Shown here: positions 6,608-19,471 of the stretch, one piece after another
How the letters are laid out: every line of letters starts with the position of its first letter
Numbering within the stretch: position 1 is the stretch's first letter
Assembly: GCA_007751255.1 (NCBI GenBank)
Contig: CP036296.1
Location: forward strand, 1,798,001-1,862,000
Reading direction: 5' to 3'
Origin: Engelhardtia mirabilis
Lineage (GTDB): Bacteria; Planctomycetota; UBA1135; GCA-002686595
Length of the DNA stretch: 64,000 bases
Position numbers and translations under genes: made by a program
Notes under the pieces: generated by a model
Seen by the model: only the letters and a program-made list of their open reading frames with translations
What the model was told of the DNA's origin: nothing
The model's database searches: none

Positions 6608-9600
6608 ATGAAAACCGAGACGCCCAACACGCGCTACTGGCGCAGCCTCGAAGAGCTCGAGCGAACCGACGAGTTCAAGGACTTCGCGTTCCGCGAGTTC
6701 CCTGAAGGCGCGGACAAACTCGACGGGGTCGATCGTCGACGCTTCCTCCAACTGATGGGCGCCTCGACCGCCCTCGCCGGCGCTTCGAGCTGCCGCTGGG
6801 AGAAGACGAACATCCTGCCCCTGGCCGAGCGTCCCGAGGATCGCATCCCCGGGGTGCCGGAGCACTTCGCCACGGCGATGGAGCTCGGCGCTGCCGCCCA
6901 GGGCCTGGTGCTGACCTCCTACGACGGCCGCCCGATCAAGGTCGAGGGCAATGACCAGCTCCCCGGCACCCAGGGTGCCGCGAGCTGCTTCGCCCAGGGC
7001 GCGATCCTCGAGCTGTACGACCCCGACCGCAGCCGAGTGCTCACGCGCGACGGCAACGAGCAGAAGGGGTGGGCGCCGTTCGACGCCTGGTTCGATCAGG
7101 AGCTGTCGCGACTGGAAGCCAAGTCCGGCGCCGGCCTCGCGATCTTGCACCAGCCCACCAGCTCGGAGACCGCCAAGCGCCTGGTCGCCAAGGTCAAGGC
7201 GCGCTTCCCCCAGGCGCGCGTCGCGGCCTATGCGCCGGTCGACCGCGCCACCGAGCGCGCCGGAGGCGAACTCGCCTTCGGACGTCCGGTGCGGACCCAC
7301 TTCCGCCTGGACGGCGCCAAGGTCATCGCGACCTTCGACGGCGACCTCTTCTCCGGTCACCCCGACGAGCTGCGCCACGCGCGCGACTTCGCCAAGCACC
7401 GCCGGCCCGAAGAGGGCTGGATGACGCGCCTCTACTCCGTCGAGTCGCGCTTCACGAGCACGGGCAGCCTGGCCGACCACCGCCTGCCGGTTCGCTCCGA
7501 GAGCGTCGGTGCGGTCCTGGCCGCCCTCGAGGCGACGCTGATCGCCAAGGGCGCCACGGTTCCCAGCGGCTGGGGCTCGCCCTCGGCCGCGCCTAGCGGG
7601 GCCCTGCTCGACGCGCCGCGGACCAAGAAGTTCGTCGACGCCCTGGCCAACGACCTGCTCGCTCACCGCGGCGAGTGTGTGATCCAGGTCGGAGCCGGCC
7701 AAACTGCGCCGGTCCACGCCGTGGCCCACCGCATCAACGCGATGCTCGGGGCCATCGGCAAGACGGTCGTGCTGACCGACGAACCCGTGGTCAGTGGCAC
7801 CGCCGAGCTGGAGGCCCTGGTGGCCGCCATGCGCGGCCGCCAGGTCGAGACTCTCTTCGTCCTCGGCGGTAACCCGGTCTACGACGCCCCGGCTGACCTC
7901 GACTTCGAGGCCGCCCTGGGTGAGGTTGGTAGCGTCGCGCACCTGGCGCTCTACGCCGACGAGACCTCCGCGGCCTCGACCTGGCACCTGCCCCAGGCGC
8001 ACTTCCTCGAGAGCTGGGGCGACGCGCGCGCCTGGGACGGCACCCACTGCCTGACCCAGCCGCTGATCCACCCCCTCTACAAGGGCCGCACGGCTCTCGA
8101 ACTGCTGGCCCGCATGGGCGGCGAGCTCTTTGCCGACAGCCAGGAGCTGGTCCGCGCGACCTTCGACGAGCGCTACGCCACCGACGATTCCGGTTGGCGC
8201 CGCGCCCTGCACGACGGCTTCGTGGCCCAGAGTGCCTTCGGGGCGATCACCCCGGCCGGCCGCGGCTTCGCGGCCCCGAGCTTCCCGCCCAGCGCCCTGG
8301 CCGCCGGGATCCCGGCCAACGGTTCGCTCGAGCTGACGCTCTTCCCCGACGCCAGCACCTACGACGGTCGCTACGCGAACAACGGCTGGCTCCAGGAGCT
8401 GCCCGAGTTCATGACCAAGCTGACCTGGGACAACGCGGCCCTGATCGGCCCGGCCACGGCCAAGTCGCTCGGCGTCAAGCATGAGCAGTTGGTGGAGCTC
8501 GAGATCGACGGGCGCAAGCTCGAGTGCGCGGTCTACGTGATGCCCGGCCAGGCGGCCGGCGCAGTCGGCCTCGCCCTGGGCTACGGGCGCACCCGCGCCG
8601 GCCATGTCGGCGGCTTGATCGACGAAGACGCGCCCTCGGTGGGCTTCAACAGCTACCGCCTGGCGACCTCGGCCGCCGGCTGGTCGGCCACGGGGCTCAC
8701 GGTCAAGAAGACCGGCCGCACCTACAAGTTGGCGTCGACCCAGGACCACCAGGACATCGACACCACCGGTCTGGTGGAGCGCGAGGCCCGCATCGAGGAC
8801 CTCGCCCGCCACCAGACCCTGGAGCAGTACACCGAGCATCCCGACGCCATGCAGCAGACGCTGCTCGGGACGCACTACCCGCCGCTGCAGTCCCTGTGGA
8901 AGGAGTTCGAGTACGCCGGCAACCGCTGGGGCATGTCGATCGACCTTTCGACCTGCACCGGGTGCAACGCCTGCGTGATCGCTTGCCAGTCGGAGAACAA
9001 CATCCCGATCGTCGGCAAGGAGCAGGTCATCAACAACCGTGAGATGCACTGGTTGCGGATCGACCGCTACTTCGAGACCGGCGAGGCCGAGGAGCACTCC
9101 TACGCGCCCCACGAGTCCGCGAAGCCCGTCGAGCACCGCAGCCACGGGGAACTCGACGAGGACAACCCGCGCGTGCACCGCCAGCCGGTGGGTTGCATCC
9201 AGTGCGAGATGGCCCCCTGCGAGCAGGTTTGCCCGGTCGCGGCCACCGTCCACTCGGACGAGGGCCTCAACGACATGGTCTACAACCGCTGCATCGGAAC
9301 TCGCTACTGCAGCAACAACTGCCCGGTGAAGGTCCGGCGCTTCAACTTCTTCAACTACCACAAGGACCTGAAGGACCCCGACAACGCGGTCAAGAAGCTC
9401 GGCTTCAACCCCGAAGTCACGGTCCGTCACCGTGGTGTGATGGAGAAGTGCACGTACTGCGTGCAGCGCATCCAGGCGGTCAAGATCGACGCGCGCAACA
9501 AGAAGCGCCCGATCGAGGACGGCGAGATCGTCACCGCCTGCCAGCAGACCTGCCCGGCCGAGGCGATCACCTTCGGCGACCTGGCCGACGAGAAAAGCGC

Positions 9601-9715
9601 CGTCCGCAAGAAGCACGAGCTGCCCCGCGGCTACGCGATGCTGGCGTACCTGAACATCAAACCGCGTACGGCCTACCTGGCCCGCGTGACCAACCCGAAC
9701 CCCGAGCTGGTCTAG
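6608..9715 (+). CDS. actB: ACIII subunit ActB, molybdopterin-oxidoreductase-like plus Fe-S domain
   Basis: 1035 residues. A Tat-like signal is present ([11 protein letters not shown] from about residue 43, then a hydrophobic Ala-rich stretch). The large first part resembles molybdopterin oxidoreductases, but in ACIII this domain binds no molybdenum. The C-terminal quarter is a ferredoxin-like domain with four Cys groups: [11 protein letters not shown] (from 783), [13 protein letters not shown] (from 863), [11 protein letters not shown] (from 895), and CTYC with CQQTC (from 948). These would hold one 3Fe-4S and three 4Fe-4S clusters, as in characterised ACIII. It takes electrons from the quinol site in ActC towards the haems of ActA and ActE. 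It is followed by actC after 4 bp. Confidence 0.93.
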   Translation: MKTETPNTRYWRSLEELERTDEFKDFAFREFPEGADKLDGVDRRRFLQLMGASTALAGASSCRWEKTNILPLAERPEDRIPGVPEHFATAMELGAAAQGLVLTSYDGRPIKVEGNDQLPGTQGAASCFAQGAILELYDPDRSRVLTRDGNEQKGWAPFDAWFDQELSRLEAKSGAGLAILHQPTSSETAKRLVAKVKARFPQARVAAYAPVDRATERAGGELAFGRPVRTHFRLDGAKVIATFDGDLFSGHPDELRHARDFAKHRRPEEGWMTRLYSVESRFTSTGSLADHRLPVRSESVGAVLAALEATLIAKGATVPSGWGSPSAAPSGALLDAPRTKKFVDALANDLLAHRGECVIQVGAGQTAPVHAVAHRINAMLGAIGKTVVLTDEPVVSGTAELEALVAAMRGRQVETLFVLGGNPVYDAPADLDFEAALGEVGSVAHLALYADETSAASTWHLPQAHFLESWGDARAWDGTHCLTQPLIHPLYKGRTALELLARMGGELFADSQELVRATFDERYATDDSGWRRALHDGFVAQSAFGAITPAGRGFAAPSFPPSALAAGIPANGSLELTLFPDASTYDGRYANNGWLQELPEFMTKLTWDNAALIGPATAKSLGVKHEQLVELEIDGRKLECAVYVMPGQAAGAVGLALGYGRTRAGHVGGLIDEDAPSVGFNSYRLATSAAGWSATGLTVKKTGRTYKLASTQDHQDIDTTGLVEREARIEDLARHQTLEQYTEHPDAMQQTLLGTHYPPLQSLWKEFEYAGNRWGMSIDLSTCTGCNACVIACQSENNIPIVGKEQVINNREMHWLRIDRYFETGEAEEHSYAPHESAKPVEHRSHGELDEDNPRVHRQPVGCIQCEMAPCEQVCPVAATVHSDEGLNDMVYNRCIGTRYCSNNCPVKVRRFNFFNYHKDLKDPDNAVKKLGFNPEVTVRHRGVMEKCTYCVQRIQAVKIDARNKKRPIEDGEIVTACQQTCPAEAITFGDLADEKSAVRKKHELPRGYAMLAYLNIKPRTAYLARVTNPNPELV

Positions 9716-9719
9716 ATCG

Positions 9720-11165
<1,446 letters not shown>

Positions 11166-11178
11166 GGGGGATCGAACG

Positions 11179-12489
11179 ATGGTGGAACTGCGATTCAAGA
11201 ACACGTCGTCTGAGGACCCGAACTGGGTCCGCAGCCTCAACGAGCACGACGAGGGCTCCGAGCAGAAGCTCAGTTGCGTGATGGCGGAGTACGCCACCCC
11301 GCAGGAGTGGCTCGCCGCCTGTGCGAAGGTCCGTGACGCCGGCTACAAGCGCTGGGACGGACTGACCCCCTTCCCGGTCCACGGGATGGAGGAGTACATC
11401 GGGATCAAGCCCACGATCCTGCCCTGGATCACGCTGGTCGCCGGCATGACCGGGATGACCGTCGCCGTGGCGCTGCAGTACTTCACCAACGCGGTGCTGT
11501 ACCCCTACCTGATCAGTGGCAAGCCCCTGTTCAGCCTCCCGGCCAACGTGCCGGTGATGTTCGAGCTCACCGTGCTGTTCGCGGCGTTCACGACGGTGTT
11601 CACCATGCTGGCGATGAACGGGCTGCCCCAGTGGTTCCACCCGCTCTTCCGGCGCAACAACTTCGAGCGCATGACCGACGACCGCTTCGGCATCGTGGTC
11701 GAGGCGTCGGACCCGAAGTTCAACCGCCAGCAGGTCGAGTTGCTGCTCGCCAATGCCGGGGGTGCCAACGTCGAGGCGATCTTCGAGCCCGCGAAGCGTG
11801 CGCCACTGCCCGTCGTGATCCACGGCGTCGGACTGTGCGTCACGGTGCTGGCGCTGATCCCCGCCGGGCTCGCGATCAAGTCGCGCTACGTGAAGTCCGA
11901 CAAGCCCCGGATCCACATCATCCAGGACATGGACATGCAGCCGAAGTTCAAGGCTCAGGCGCCGAGCCCGATCCTTGGTCAGCTCTTCGGGGACATGCGC
12001 GCCTCCATGCCCCAGGTCGAGGGCACGGTCGGTCGCGGACAGTTGCGCGAGGACGACCACTACTACCGTGGCCGCTTCGGCGAAGGCGAAGAGGACTACT
12101 TCGACGGCATCCCGCCCCAGGCCCTCGAGCACTTCGGCAGCGCGACCGCGCTGCTCGAGCGCGGGCGCGAGCGCTACGGCATCAGCTGCGCGCCCTGCCA
12201 CGGTCTGACCGGGGTCGGCGACGGCCTGGTGGCGCAACGGGCCGACATGCTCCAGCAGGGCACGTGGGTGCCGCCGACCTCGTTGCACGCGGACACGGTC
12301 GTGCCCCAGGCGGACGGCCGGATCTTCGAGACGATCTCCCTGGGCCGCAACAACATGAAGCCCTACGGCGCATCGGTGAAGGTCGCTGATCGCTGGGCGA
12401 TCGTGGCCTACGTCCGCGCCCTGCAGCAGTCGCAGGCCGCCACCTCCGACATGGTTCCCCCCGCCGAGCTCGAGGCACTGAAAGACTGA
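11179..12489 (+). CDS. actDE: Fused ACIII subunits ActD (DUF3341) and ActE (monohaem cytochrome c)
   Basis: 436 residues combining two ACIII subunits that are separate genes in many organisms. Residues about 30-240 match ActD/DUF3341: KRWDGLTPFPVHGMEEYIG, then two hydrophobic hairpins near 80-150 and one at 213-236. After a linker, residues about 290-430 form a class I cytochrome c domain with CAPCH at 337-341. The likely Met ligand lies in GRNNMKPYG. This would tether the terminal haem of ACIII to the membrane subunit. The start ATG has a purine-rich upstream site. The stop overlaps the actF start by one base (TGATG), so translation is coupled. Confidence 0.92.
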   Translation: MVELRFKNTSSEDPNWVRSLNEHDEGSEQKLSCVMAEYATPQEWLAACAKVRDAGYKRWDGLTPFPVHGMEEYIGIKPTILPWITLVAGMTGMTVAVALQYFTNAVLYPYLISGKPLFSLPANVPVMFELTVLFAAFTTVFTMLAMNGLPQWFHPLFRRNNFERMTDDRFGIVVEASDPKFNRQQVELLLANAGGANVEAIFEPAKRAPLPVVIHGVGLCVTVLALIPAGLAIKSRYVKSDKPRIHIIQDMDMQPKFKAQAPSPILGQLFGDMRASMPQVEGTVGRGQLREDDHYYRGRFGEGEEDYFDGIPPQALEHFGSATALLERGRERYGISCAPCHGLTGVGDGLVAQRADMLQQGTWVPPTSLHADTVVPQADGRIFETISLGRNNMKPYGASVKVADRWAIVAYVRALQQSQAATSDMVPPAELEALKD

Positions 12490-13748
12490 TGGCACACGCT
12501 CACACGCAAACGCTGACGGAAGAGCAGACGCGCCTACCCGCGCGGGTCGCCAGCCTGGCGCCCGGGATCATCTTCGGCGGTTTGGTGCTGATCCTGGCCG
12601 CCCTCGGCTGGGCCTTCGCCACCGAAGACGGTCTGGTGCACTTCCAGTACGCCTACCTGACGGGCTTCATGGCCTGGCTGATGGTGGCGCTCGGGTCGCT
12701 GATCTTCCTCTGCCTCCAGCACGTCTTCCGTGCCGGGTGGAGCGTCGGGATGCGCCGCATCCCCGAGATGATCGTCAGCAACTTCTGGCCCTGGATCATC
12801 GTCGCCTTCATGCCGATCTTCATCCCGATCTGCATGGGTGACACCACGGTCTACAAGTGGCTCGACCCGGCCATGGTCAACCCGACCTCGCCGCTGTTCG
12901 ACCAGATCCTGGCCAACAAGTCGGGCTACCTGAACAAGGGCTTCTTCATCGGCCGTCTAGTCGCCTACTTCGGCATCTGGACGCTGATGGCGCGCTTCTT
13001 CGTCAAGAACTCCGTGGCCCAGGACGCTGACGGCGATCCCGCGCGCACGCGCCGGATGGAGATGCGTGCCGCGCCGCTGATCATGGTCTTCGCCCTGAGC
13101 CTGACCTTCGCCGGCTTCGACCTCTTGATGTCCCTGGACCCGCACTGGTTCAGCACCATCTGGGGCGTCTACCTCTTCGCCGGCTGCATGATCAGCTCGG
13201 TCTCGTCGATGATCCTGCTGCTGATGTTCATCCAGAACTTCGGCGGCATGAAGCACATCGGTCCGGAGCAGTACAGCGACCTCGGCAAGCTGCTGTTCGC
13301 CTTCGTCTTCTTCTGGGGTTACATCGCGTTCAGCCAGTACATGCTGATCTGGTACGCGAACATCCCCGAGGAGACGACCTTCTTCCACTTCCGCCAGGCG
13401 GGTGAGTGGGCGAACTTCTCCCTGCTGCTGCTCTTCGGGCACCTGCTGCTGCCCTTCCCGGGCCTGCTCTCGCGCCACATCAAGCGCGGTCGCAAGACCC
13501 TGGCCTTCTGGGCGATCTGGATGCTCGTGTTCCACTTCGTCGACTTCTACTGGATGGTCATGCCCTACCTGGCCAAGAAGCTGGGCCACGGCATGGAGGT
13601 CGTCTTCCATCCGATGGACGTGCTGATCTGGCTGGGCCTGGGCCTGGGCCTGTTCGGCCTTACCCTCTCGCGGGCGAAGCGTCAGTCGATGGTCCCGCTG
13701 CGGGATCCGCGCCTGCCCGAGTCCCTGGCCTTCGAGAACTACTACTAA
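12489..13748 (+). CDS. actF: ACIII subunit ActF, second NrfD-like membrane protein
   Basis: 419 residues with about ten hydrophobic segments. Recognisable ActF landmarks are FQYAYLTGFMAW near the N-terminus, QHVFRAGWSVGMRR, SLDPHWFSTIWGVY and FHFVDFYWMVMP. ActF is homologous to ActC but is thought to be a structural or proton-path subunit rather than the main quinol site. Its ATG overlaps the actDE stop by one base. The small membrane protein gene begins 4 bp after its stop. Confidence 0.92.
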   Translation: MAHAHTQTLTEEQTRLPARVASLAPGIIFGGLVLILAALGWAFATEDGLVHFQYAYLTGFMAWLMVALGSLIFLCLQHVFRAGWSVGMRRIPEMIVSNFWPWIIVAFMPIFIPICMGDTTVYKWLDPAMVNPTSPLFDQILANKSGYLNKGFFIGRLVAYFGIWTLMARFFVKNSVAQDADGDPARTRRMEMRAAPLIMVFALSLTFAGFDLLMSLDPHWFSTIWGVYLFAGCMISSVSSMILLLMFIQNFGGMKHIGPEQYSDLGKLLFAFVFFWGYIAFSQYMLIWYANIPEETTFFHFRQAGEWANFSLLLLFGHLLLPFPGLLSRHIKRGRKTLAFWAIWMLVFHFVDFYWMVMPYLAKKLGHGMEVVFHPMDVLIWLGLGLGLFGLTLSRAKRQSMVPLRDPRLPESLAFENYY

Positions 13749-13751
13749 GCC

Positions 13752-14042
13752 ATGGCAGCCGCACCCGATTCAGTCAACGCAGGCAAGCTGGCCGTCGTCG
13801 GCTTCGCAGGCATCGTCTTCACCTACTTCTGCGTGCTGATGCTGCAGGGTCTCTACTTCCGAGAAGTGGACATCCAGTGGAATGACAAGGTCGTCGACGT
13901 GCCCAACGAGGTCTCGGACGCGGCCCTGGCCGAGCAGATGCACCGGCTTCGTAGCTACGCGGTGGTGGATGAACAGGCCGGGACGTACCAGATTCCTATC
14001 GAGCAAGCGATGAAGACCGTCGCTGACCAGATCGGCAACTGA
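13752..14042 (+). CDS. Small single-pass membrane protein, candidate ActG-type ACIII subunit
   Basis: 96 residues: a short polar N-terminus, one hydrophobic segment (about 12-32) and a C-terminal soluble tail. The tail contains LRSYAVVDEQAGTYQIPIEQAM (shortened here: LRSYAVVD, YQIPIEQAM), a pattern suggesting a conserved periplasmic motif. It sits 4 bp after actF and 41 bp before sco, inside the operon. Characterised ACIIIs have a small single-helix subunit (ActG) of poorly conserved sequence, so position and topology suggest that role. Sequence identity to a known ActG cannot be judged by eye. An oxidase assembly role next to sco is the alternative. Confidence 0.7.
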   Translation: MAAAPDSVNAGKLAVVGFAGIVFTYFCVLMLQGLYFREVDIQWNDKVVDVPNEVSDAALAEQMHRLRSYAVVDEQAGTYQIPIEQAMKTVADQIGN

Positions 14043-14083
14043 CGGATCTCGGCCAGACGCCTCGATCAAGGACTCCAACGACC

Positions 14084-14995
14084 ATGAACGCCTTCACCCG
14101 AACCAGGACACTCCTCGCCACGGTCGCACTCGCGACCGCGGTGGGGCTGTCGTCGCCAGCCGTTGCCTACGGGCCGGTGCGCGCGGTTCAGGTGAACGAC
14201 GCCGTTCCGGAGGACACCGCCGGCGTGGGCGTGGAGCAGCGGCTGGGTGAGCAGGTCCCGACGGACGTGCCCTTCACCGACCACCTGGGGGAGCGGGTCA
14301 CCTTCGGGGACTGCTTCCAGTCCGGACGGCCGGTGATCCTCACGCTGAACTATTCCGACTGCCCGATGCTCTGCGGCATGCAGTTGGACGGTCTGATCGA
14401 CGTCCTCAACCAGCTCGGCTGGGTCGTGGGTGAGGACTTCGACGTCGTCACCGTTTCGATCGACGAGAACGAGCTCTTCACCAAGGCCGCGGCCACCCGC
14501 GAGCACTACCTGAACCGCTACGTGCATCGGGCCGAGATGCCCGACGGCGACGGGGGCTGGCACTTCCTGGTGGGGCAGCAGTCGAGCATCGACGCGGTGG
14601 CCCAGGCAGTCGGCTTCGGTTACCGCTTCGTCCCCTCCACGGGGGAATTCGCACACGAGGCAGCAATCATGCTGCTCACGCCCGAGGCGGTGGTCTCCCG
14701 CTACCTCTTCGGTGTCTCCTTCGAGGAGCCCACCCTGCGGCTGTCCCTGGTCGAAGCCTCGGACGGCAAGCTCGGCGGCATTGCCGAGCGGATCACGATG
14801 ATGTGCTTCGTGTACGACCCGACCAGCGGGTCCTACGTCGCCGAAGCCCTGTCGGTGATGAAGCTCGGCGGTCTCGTCACCGTCGTGGTCCTGGGCGGCT
14901 TCCTCCTCATCTTCTGGCGCAAAGAACTCATCGGGGTCCTGGGATCACGTCGATCCGGACCGCGAACGGAAAAGACCCTCGAGGGCGTTTCCTGA
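14084..14995 (+). CDS. sco: SCO1/SenC-family copper chaperone for the oxidase CuA site
   Basis: 303 residues: signal peptide (1-28), thioredoxin-like SCO domain, and a C-terminal transmembrane helix (about 262-280). The copper-binding motif is CPMLC (Cys93, Cys97), with the distal His191 in FAHEAAI. SCO proteins deliver copper to, or reduce, the CuA centre of cytochrome oxidase subunit II. This fits the coxB gene starting 2 bp downstream. The C-terminal rather than N-terminal anchor is noted in many SCO proteins linked to ACIII loci. The ATG start gives a typical signal sequence. Confidence 0.92.
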   Translation: MNAFTRTRTLLATVALATAVGLSSPAVAYGPVRAVQVNDAVPEDTAGVGVEQRLGEQVPTDVPFTDHLGERVTFGDCFQSGRPVILTLNYSDCPMLCGMQLDGLIDVLNQLGWVVGEDFDVVTVSIDENELFTKAAATREHYLNRYVHRAEMPDGDGGWHFLVGQQSSIDAVAQAVGFGYRFVPSTGEFAHEAAIMLLTPEAVVSRYLFGVSFEEPTLRLSLVEASDGKLGGIAERITMMCFVYDPTSGSYVAEALSVMKLGGLVTVVVLGGFLLIFWRKELIGVLGSRRSGPRTEKTLEGVS

Positions 14996-14997
14996 TC

Positions 14998-15999
14998 ATG
15001 AACGGACTGTTGAGTCTCGCCCTGCAGGGCGCGGGCCAGAGCTTCTGGTTCCCCGAGCAAGCGTCGACCGTCGCCGGTCGCATCGACGCGGTCTTCTACT
15101 TCATCCTCTGGGTGTCGATCATCTCCTTCGTGGGGGTGGTCGGCGTGACCCTCTGGTTCGCGTGGAAGTACCGCGCGCGGCCGGGTCACTCCGCCGTGAA
15201 GACGTCCAGCCACGACAACACCCTCGAGGTCACCTGGACGATCATCCCGACGATCCTCGTCGCGGGCATGTTCTGGGTCGGCTTCAAGGGCTTCCTCGAC
15301 CTGCGCAATGCGCCCGAGGGCTCCTACCAGGTCAACGTCACCGCCCAGAAGTGGTCCTGGGAGTTCCAGTACCCCAACGGCCACCTCTCGCCCGAGCTGC
15401 ACAGCTGGGTCGGGCAGCCGACGCGGCTCCTGATGACGTCGACCGACGTCCTGCACAGCCTCTACATCCCCTCCTTCCGCGTGAAGCAGGACGTGGTGCC
15501 CGGCCGCTACACCAGCCTGTGGTGGGAGGCGACCAAGCCCGGCGTCTACAACCTCTTTTGCACCGAGTACTGCGGCGACCAGCACTCGGCCATGATCACC
15601 AAGTGCGTGGTCCACGAGTCGAAGGAAGCCTTCGACGCGTGGATGGAGAAGGACGCAGACATCATCGGCAACTCGCCGTCGCTCGTGGCGGCCGGTGAGA
15701 CCCTCTACAACCGCAAGGGCTGCACCCAGTGCCACCTGACCACCGCCGAGACCCTGAAAGGCCCCGGGTTCCTGGTCCTGTCGAAGGCCTGGGCGGACGG
15801 GAAAGCCCTGCCTCTTGACGGTGGCGGCTCGGTGATGCCCGACGAGAACTACGTCCGCGAGTCGATCCTCGTTCCCGGCGCGAAGATCCGCGACGGGTTC
15901 AAGGGTGTGAACATGCCTGCCTACCAGGGACGGATCAAAGACGACGAGCTCGGCGCGATCAGCCTCTACATCCAGTCCCTCGCCACCGACGGCAACTGA
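14998..15999 (+). CDS. coxB: caa3-type cytochrome c oxidase subunit II with fused cytochrome c
   Basis: 333 residues. Two transmembrane helices (about 32-57 and 80-97) precede the cupredoxin domain. The CuA ligands are in DVLHSLYIP (His153) and [12 protein letters not shown] (Cys188, Glu190, Cys192, His196, Met199). A C-terminal cytochrome c domain has CTQCH at 242-246 and a Met ligand probably in VNMPAYQG. The fusion defines a caa3-type oxidase, able to take electrons without a soluble cytochrome c. The start at 14998, 2 bp after the sco stop, gives the expected short N-terminus. An earlier in-frame opening overlaps sco and is rejected. Confidence 0.94.
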   Translation: MNGLLSLALQGAGQSFWFPEQASTVAGRIDAVFYFILWVSIISFVGVVGVTLWFAWKYRARPGHSAVKTSSHDNTLEVTWTIIPTILVAGMFWVGFKGFLDLRNAPEGSYQVNVTAQKWSWEFQYPNGHLSPELHSWVGQPTRLLMTSTDVLHSLYIPSFRVKQDVVPGRYTSLWWEATKPGVYNLFCTEYCGDQHSAMITKCVVHESKEAFDAWMEKDADIIGNSPSLVAAGETLYNRKGCTQCHLTTAETLKGPGFLVLSKAWADGKALPLDGGGSVMPDENYVRESILVPGAKIRDGFKGVNMPAYQGRIKDDELGAISLYIQSLATDGN

Positions 16000-16012
16000 T
16001 CGGACCCCAACC

Positions 16013-17734
<1,722 letters not shown>

Positions 17735-17739
17735 GCCCC

Positions 17740-18873
17740 ATGTCCTCGACCCAGGCCCCCCCCGCCGCCGCCCACGTGGCGCACGACGACCACCACGACC
17801 ACCCGGCTCACCTCGCCCATCATTTCGATGACGAGGAGCAGCAGTTCGACGCCGGGAAGCTCGGGATCTGGTTGTTCCTCGTCACGGAGATCCTGTTCTT
17901 CTCCGGCCTGTTCTGCGCCTATTCCATCTGGCGTCACGAGCACCCGGAGGTCTTCCTCTACTCGCACTACTACCTGAGCACCTTCTGGGGCGCGCTCAAC
18001 ACCTGCGTGCTGCTGATCTCGTCGCTGACGGCGGCGTGGGCGGTTCGCACGGCGCAGTTGGGGGACAACCGCAAGACGGCGTTGCTCTTGGGTCTCACGA
18101 TCCTGTGCGCCTTCGGGTTCCTCGGGATCAAGTCGATCGAGTACGGCGGGAAGTTCGCCCACGGCACTGGTCCGGGCAAGTTCTTCAACCCGCACCCCGA
18201 GCACATGATCGTGACCGCCGAGAACTACACGGTTCTCGTCGGCCACGCCGGCCACATGGCCGAGGGTCGCTTGGCGGAGATGCAGGCGGAGCACCCCGAG
18301 GAGTTCGACGCCCTGTTCCACGAGTCACGTGAGCACGTGCTCGAGGAGGCCTTGGCGGCCAAGGCTGCGAGCATGTCCACGGAGAAGGACCCGGTGACCG
18401 TCGCCGACCTCTCCGACGCGGTCAGGGCCGAAGTCGAAGGCGCGATCGACGCCGATCACGCTGCTCACGGCCATGGCTTCGAAGCCCACGCCGCGCCCGA
18501 GGCCCACGTTCCCGGCGCCCACGGTCACGAGGGCGACGTGCACGCGGCCGACGCCCACGAGTCCTCCGCCGAGGTCGAGCACTCGAGGATCGAGAAGGCG
18601 ATGCTCCACCACGAGTCGGAGGTCGTGCTCTCCGAGTACGAAGAGCGCCCCGCCTCGGTGCGGACCTTCTTCTCGATCTACTTCGCGATGACCGGCCTGC
18701 ACGGGATCCACGTGGTGGCCGGCATCATCGCGATCGGCTGGGTCATGCGACGCGCCATGCGCGGCGAGTTCAACCCCGGGTACTTCGGTGCCGTCGACTA
18801 CGTGGCGCTGTACTGGCACCTGGTCGACCTGATCTGGATCTACCTGTTCCCGCTCCTGTACCTCATCCACTGA
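17740..18873 (+). CDS. coxC: Cytochrome c oxidase subunit III with large His/Glu-rich insertion
   Basis: 377 residues, longer than usual for subunit III. It starts with a His-rich tail (HVAHDDHHDHPAHLAHH) before LGIWLFLVTEILFFSGLF, the canonical first helices. After about residue 145 comes an acidic, His/Ala-rich region running to about 290, rich in HAAHGHGFEAHA-like text. The core then resumes with RTFFSIYFAMTGLHGIHVV and ends with YWHLVDLIWIYLFPLLYLIH. Both halves of the family core are present in one continuous frame, so this is an insertion, not a frameshift. A ribosome site AGGAG precedes the ATG. The extra region probably faces the periplasm or cytoplasm between two helices; a metal-binding role is only a guess. 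Confidence 0.9.
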   Translation: MSSTQAPPAAAHVAHDDHHDHPAHLAHHFDDEEQQFDAGKLGIWLFLVTEILFFSGLFCAYSIWRHEHPEVFLYSHYYLSTFWGALNTCVLLISSLTAAWAVRTAQLGDNRKTALLLGLTILCAFGFLGIKSIEYGGKFAHGTGPGKFFNPHPEHMIVTAENYTVLVGHAGHMAEGRLAEMQAEHPEEFDALFHESREHVLEEALAAKAASMSTEKDPVTVADLSDAVRAEVEGAIDADHAAHGHGFEAHAAPEAHVPGAHGHEGDVHAADAHESSAEVEHSRIEKAMLHHESEVVLSEYEERPASVRTFFSIYFAMTGLHGIHVVAGIIAIGWVMRRAMRGEFNPGYFGAVDYVALYWHLVDLIWIYLFPLLYLIH

Positions 18874-18890
18874 TCGACGGAGACTCCAAC

Positions 18891-19235
18891 ATGTCGCACG
18901 ACGAACACGGCTTCGCCCACGTCATGTCGATCAAGATGCTGATCGGTGTGTGGGCTGCTCTCATGATCCTGACCGGGATCACCGTCTGGTCCGCTCAGCA
19001 CCACTTCGGTGCCCTCGACCTGCCGATCGCCATGGGCATCGCCACGTTCAAGGCCCTGCTGGTGGCGCTCTTCTTCATGCACCTGAAGTACGACCGGCCC
19101 TTCAACGGTCTGATCTTCCTGGCCTCGATCATCTTCGCGGGCGTCTTCGTGACGATCTCGATGATGGACACCGGCCAGAACCAGGGTGCTATCCAAGAGC
19201 TGCGGACGGCCACCGGGACGACCGCGGACGGCTGA
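18891..19235 (+). CDS. coxD: Cytochrome c oxidase subunit IV (prokaryotic type)
   Basis: 114 residues with three hydrophobic segments (about 10-30, 42-62 and 72-92). They include KALLVALFFMHLKYDRPFNGLIF (core FKALLVALFFMHLKY), a hallmark of bacterial subunit IV (Cox4 pro/CtaF/CyoD-like). A GGAG ribosome site lies before the ATG at 18891, 17 bp after coxC. It is the last gene of the tightly packed operon; a hairpin follows. Confidence 0.9.
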   Translation: MSHDEHGFAHVMSIKMLIGVWAALMILTGITVWSAQHHFGALDLPIAMGIATFKALLVALFFMHLKYDRPFNGLIFLASIIFAGVFVTISMMDTGQNQGAIQELRTATGTTADG

Positions 19236-19301
19236 TCGCCGGATGGCGCGGATCGGAGGCCTCACGGCTTGATCCCGCGCTCCGTCTGTCCCAGGACTCA
19301 G

Positions 19302-19336
19302 CGGGCCGAGGCACGGGACTCCCGGGCCTCGGCCCG
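19302..19336 (+). terminator. Hairpin after coxD (possible terminator)
   Basis: CGGGCCGAGG (19302-19311) pairs perfectly with CCTCGGCCCG (19327-19336) across a 15-nt loop, followed by TTCTC rather than a long T-run. Its position 67 bp after coxD suggests partial or full termination before the second subunit-III gene. Confidence 0.45.
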
Positions 19337-19471
19337 TTCTCGATGGGGGACCCGGGCCGGGGCCGATCCCGCTAACCTGGTCTCGCCCCCGATCCTCCCA
19401 TTCCGTTGCGACGCTGACTCCGGCCTCAACGGTGCTCCGATCGTCGACGGTGGCCCCGCCGCGACAGTGCG

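Noticed and set aside
6542..9616. 1024-residue minus-strand open frame
   Set aside because: Complement of actB, which has unmistakable Fe-S motifs.
14803..14997. Longer N-terminus for coxB
   Set aside because: It overlaps sco in another frame and lacks protein-like sequence; the ATG at 14998 gives a normal CoxB start.
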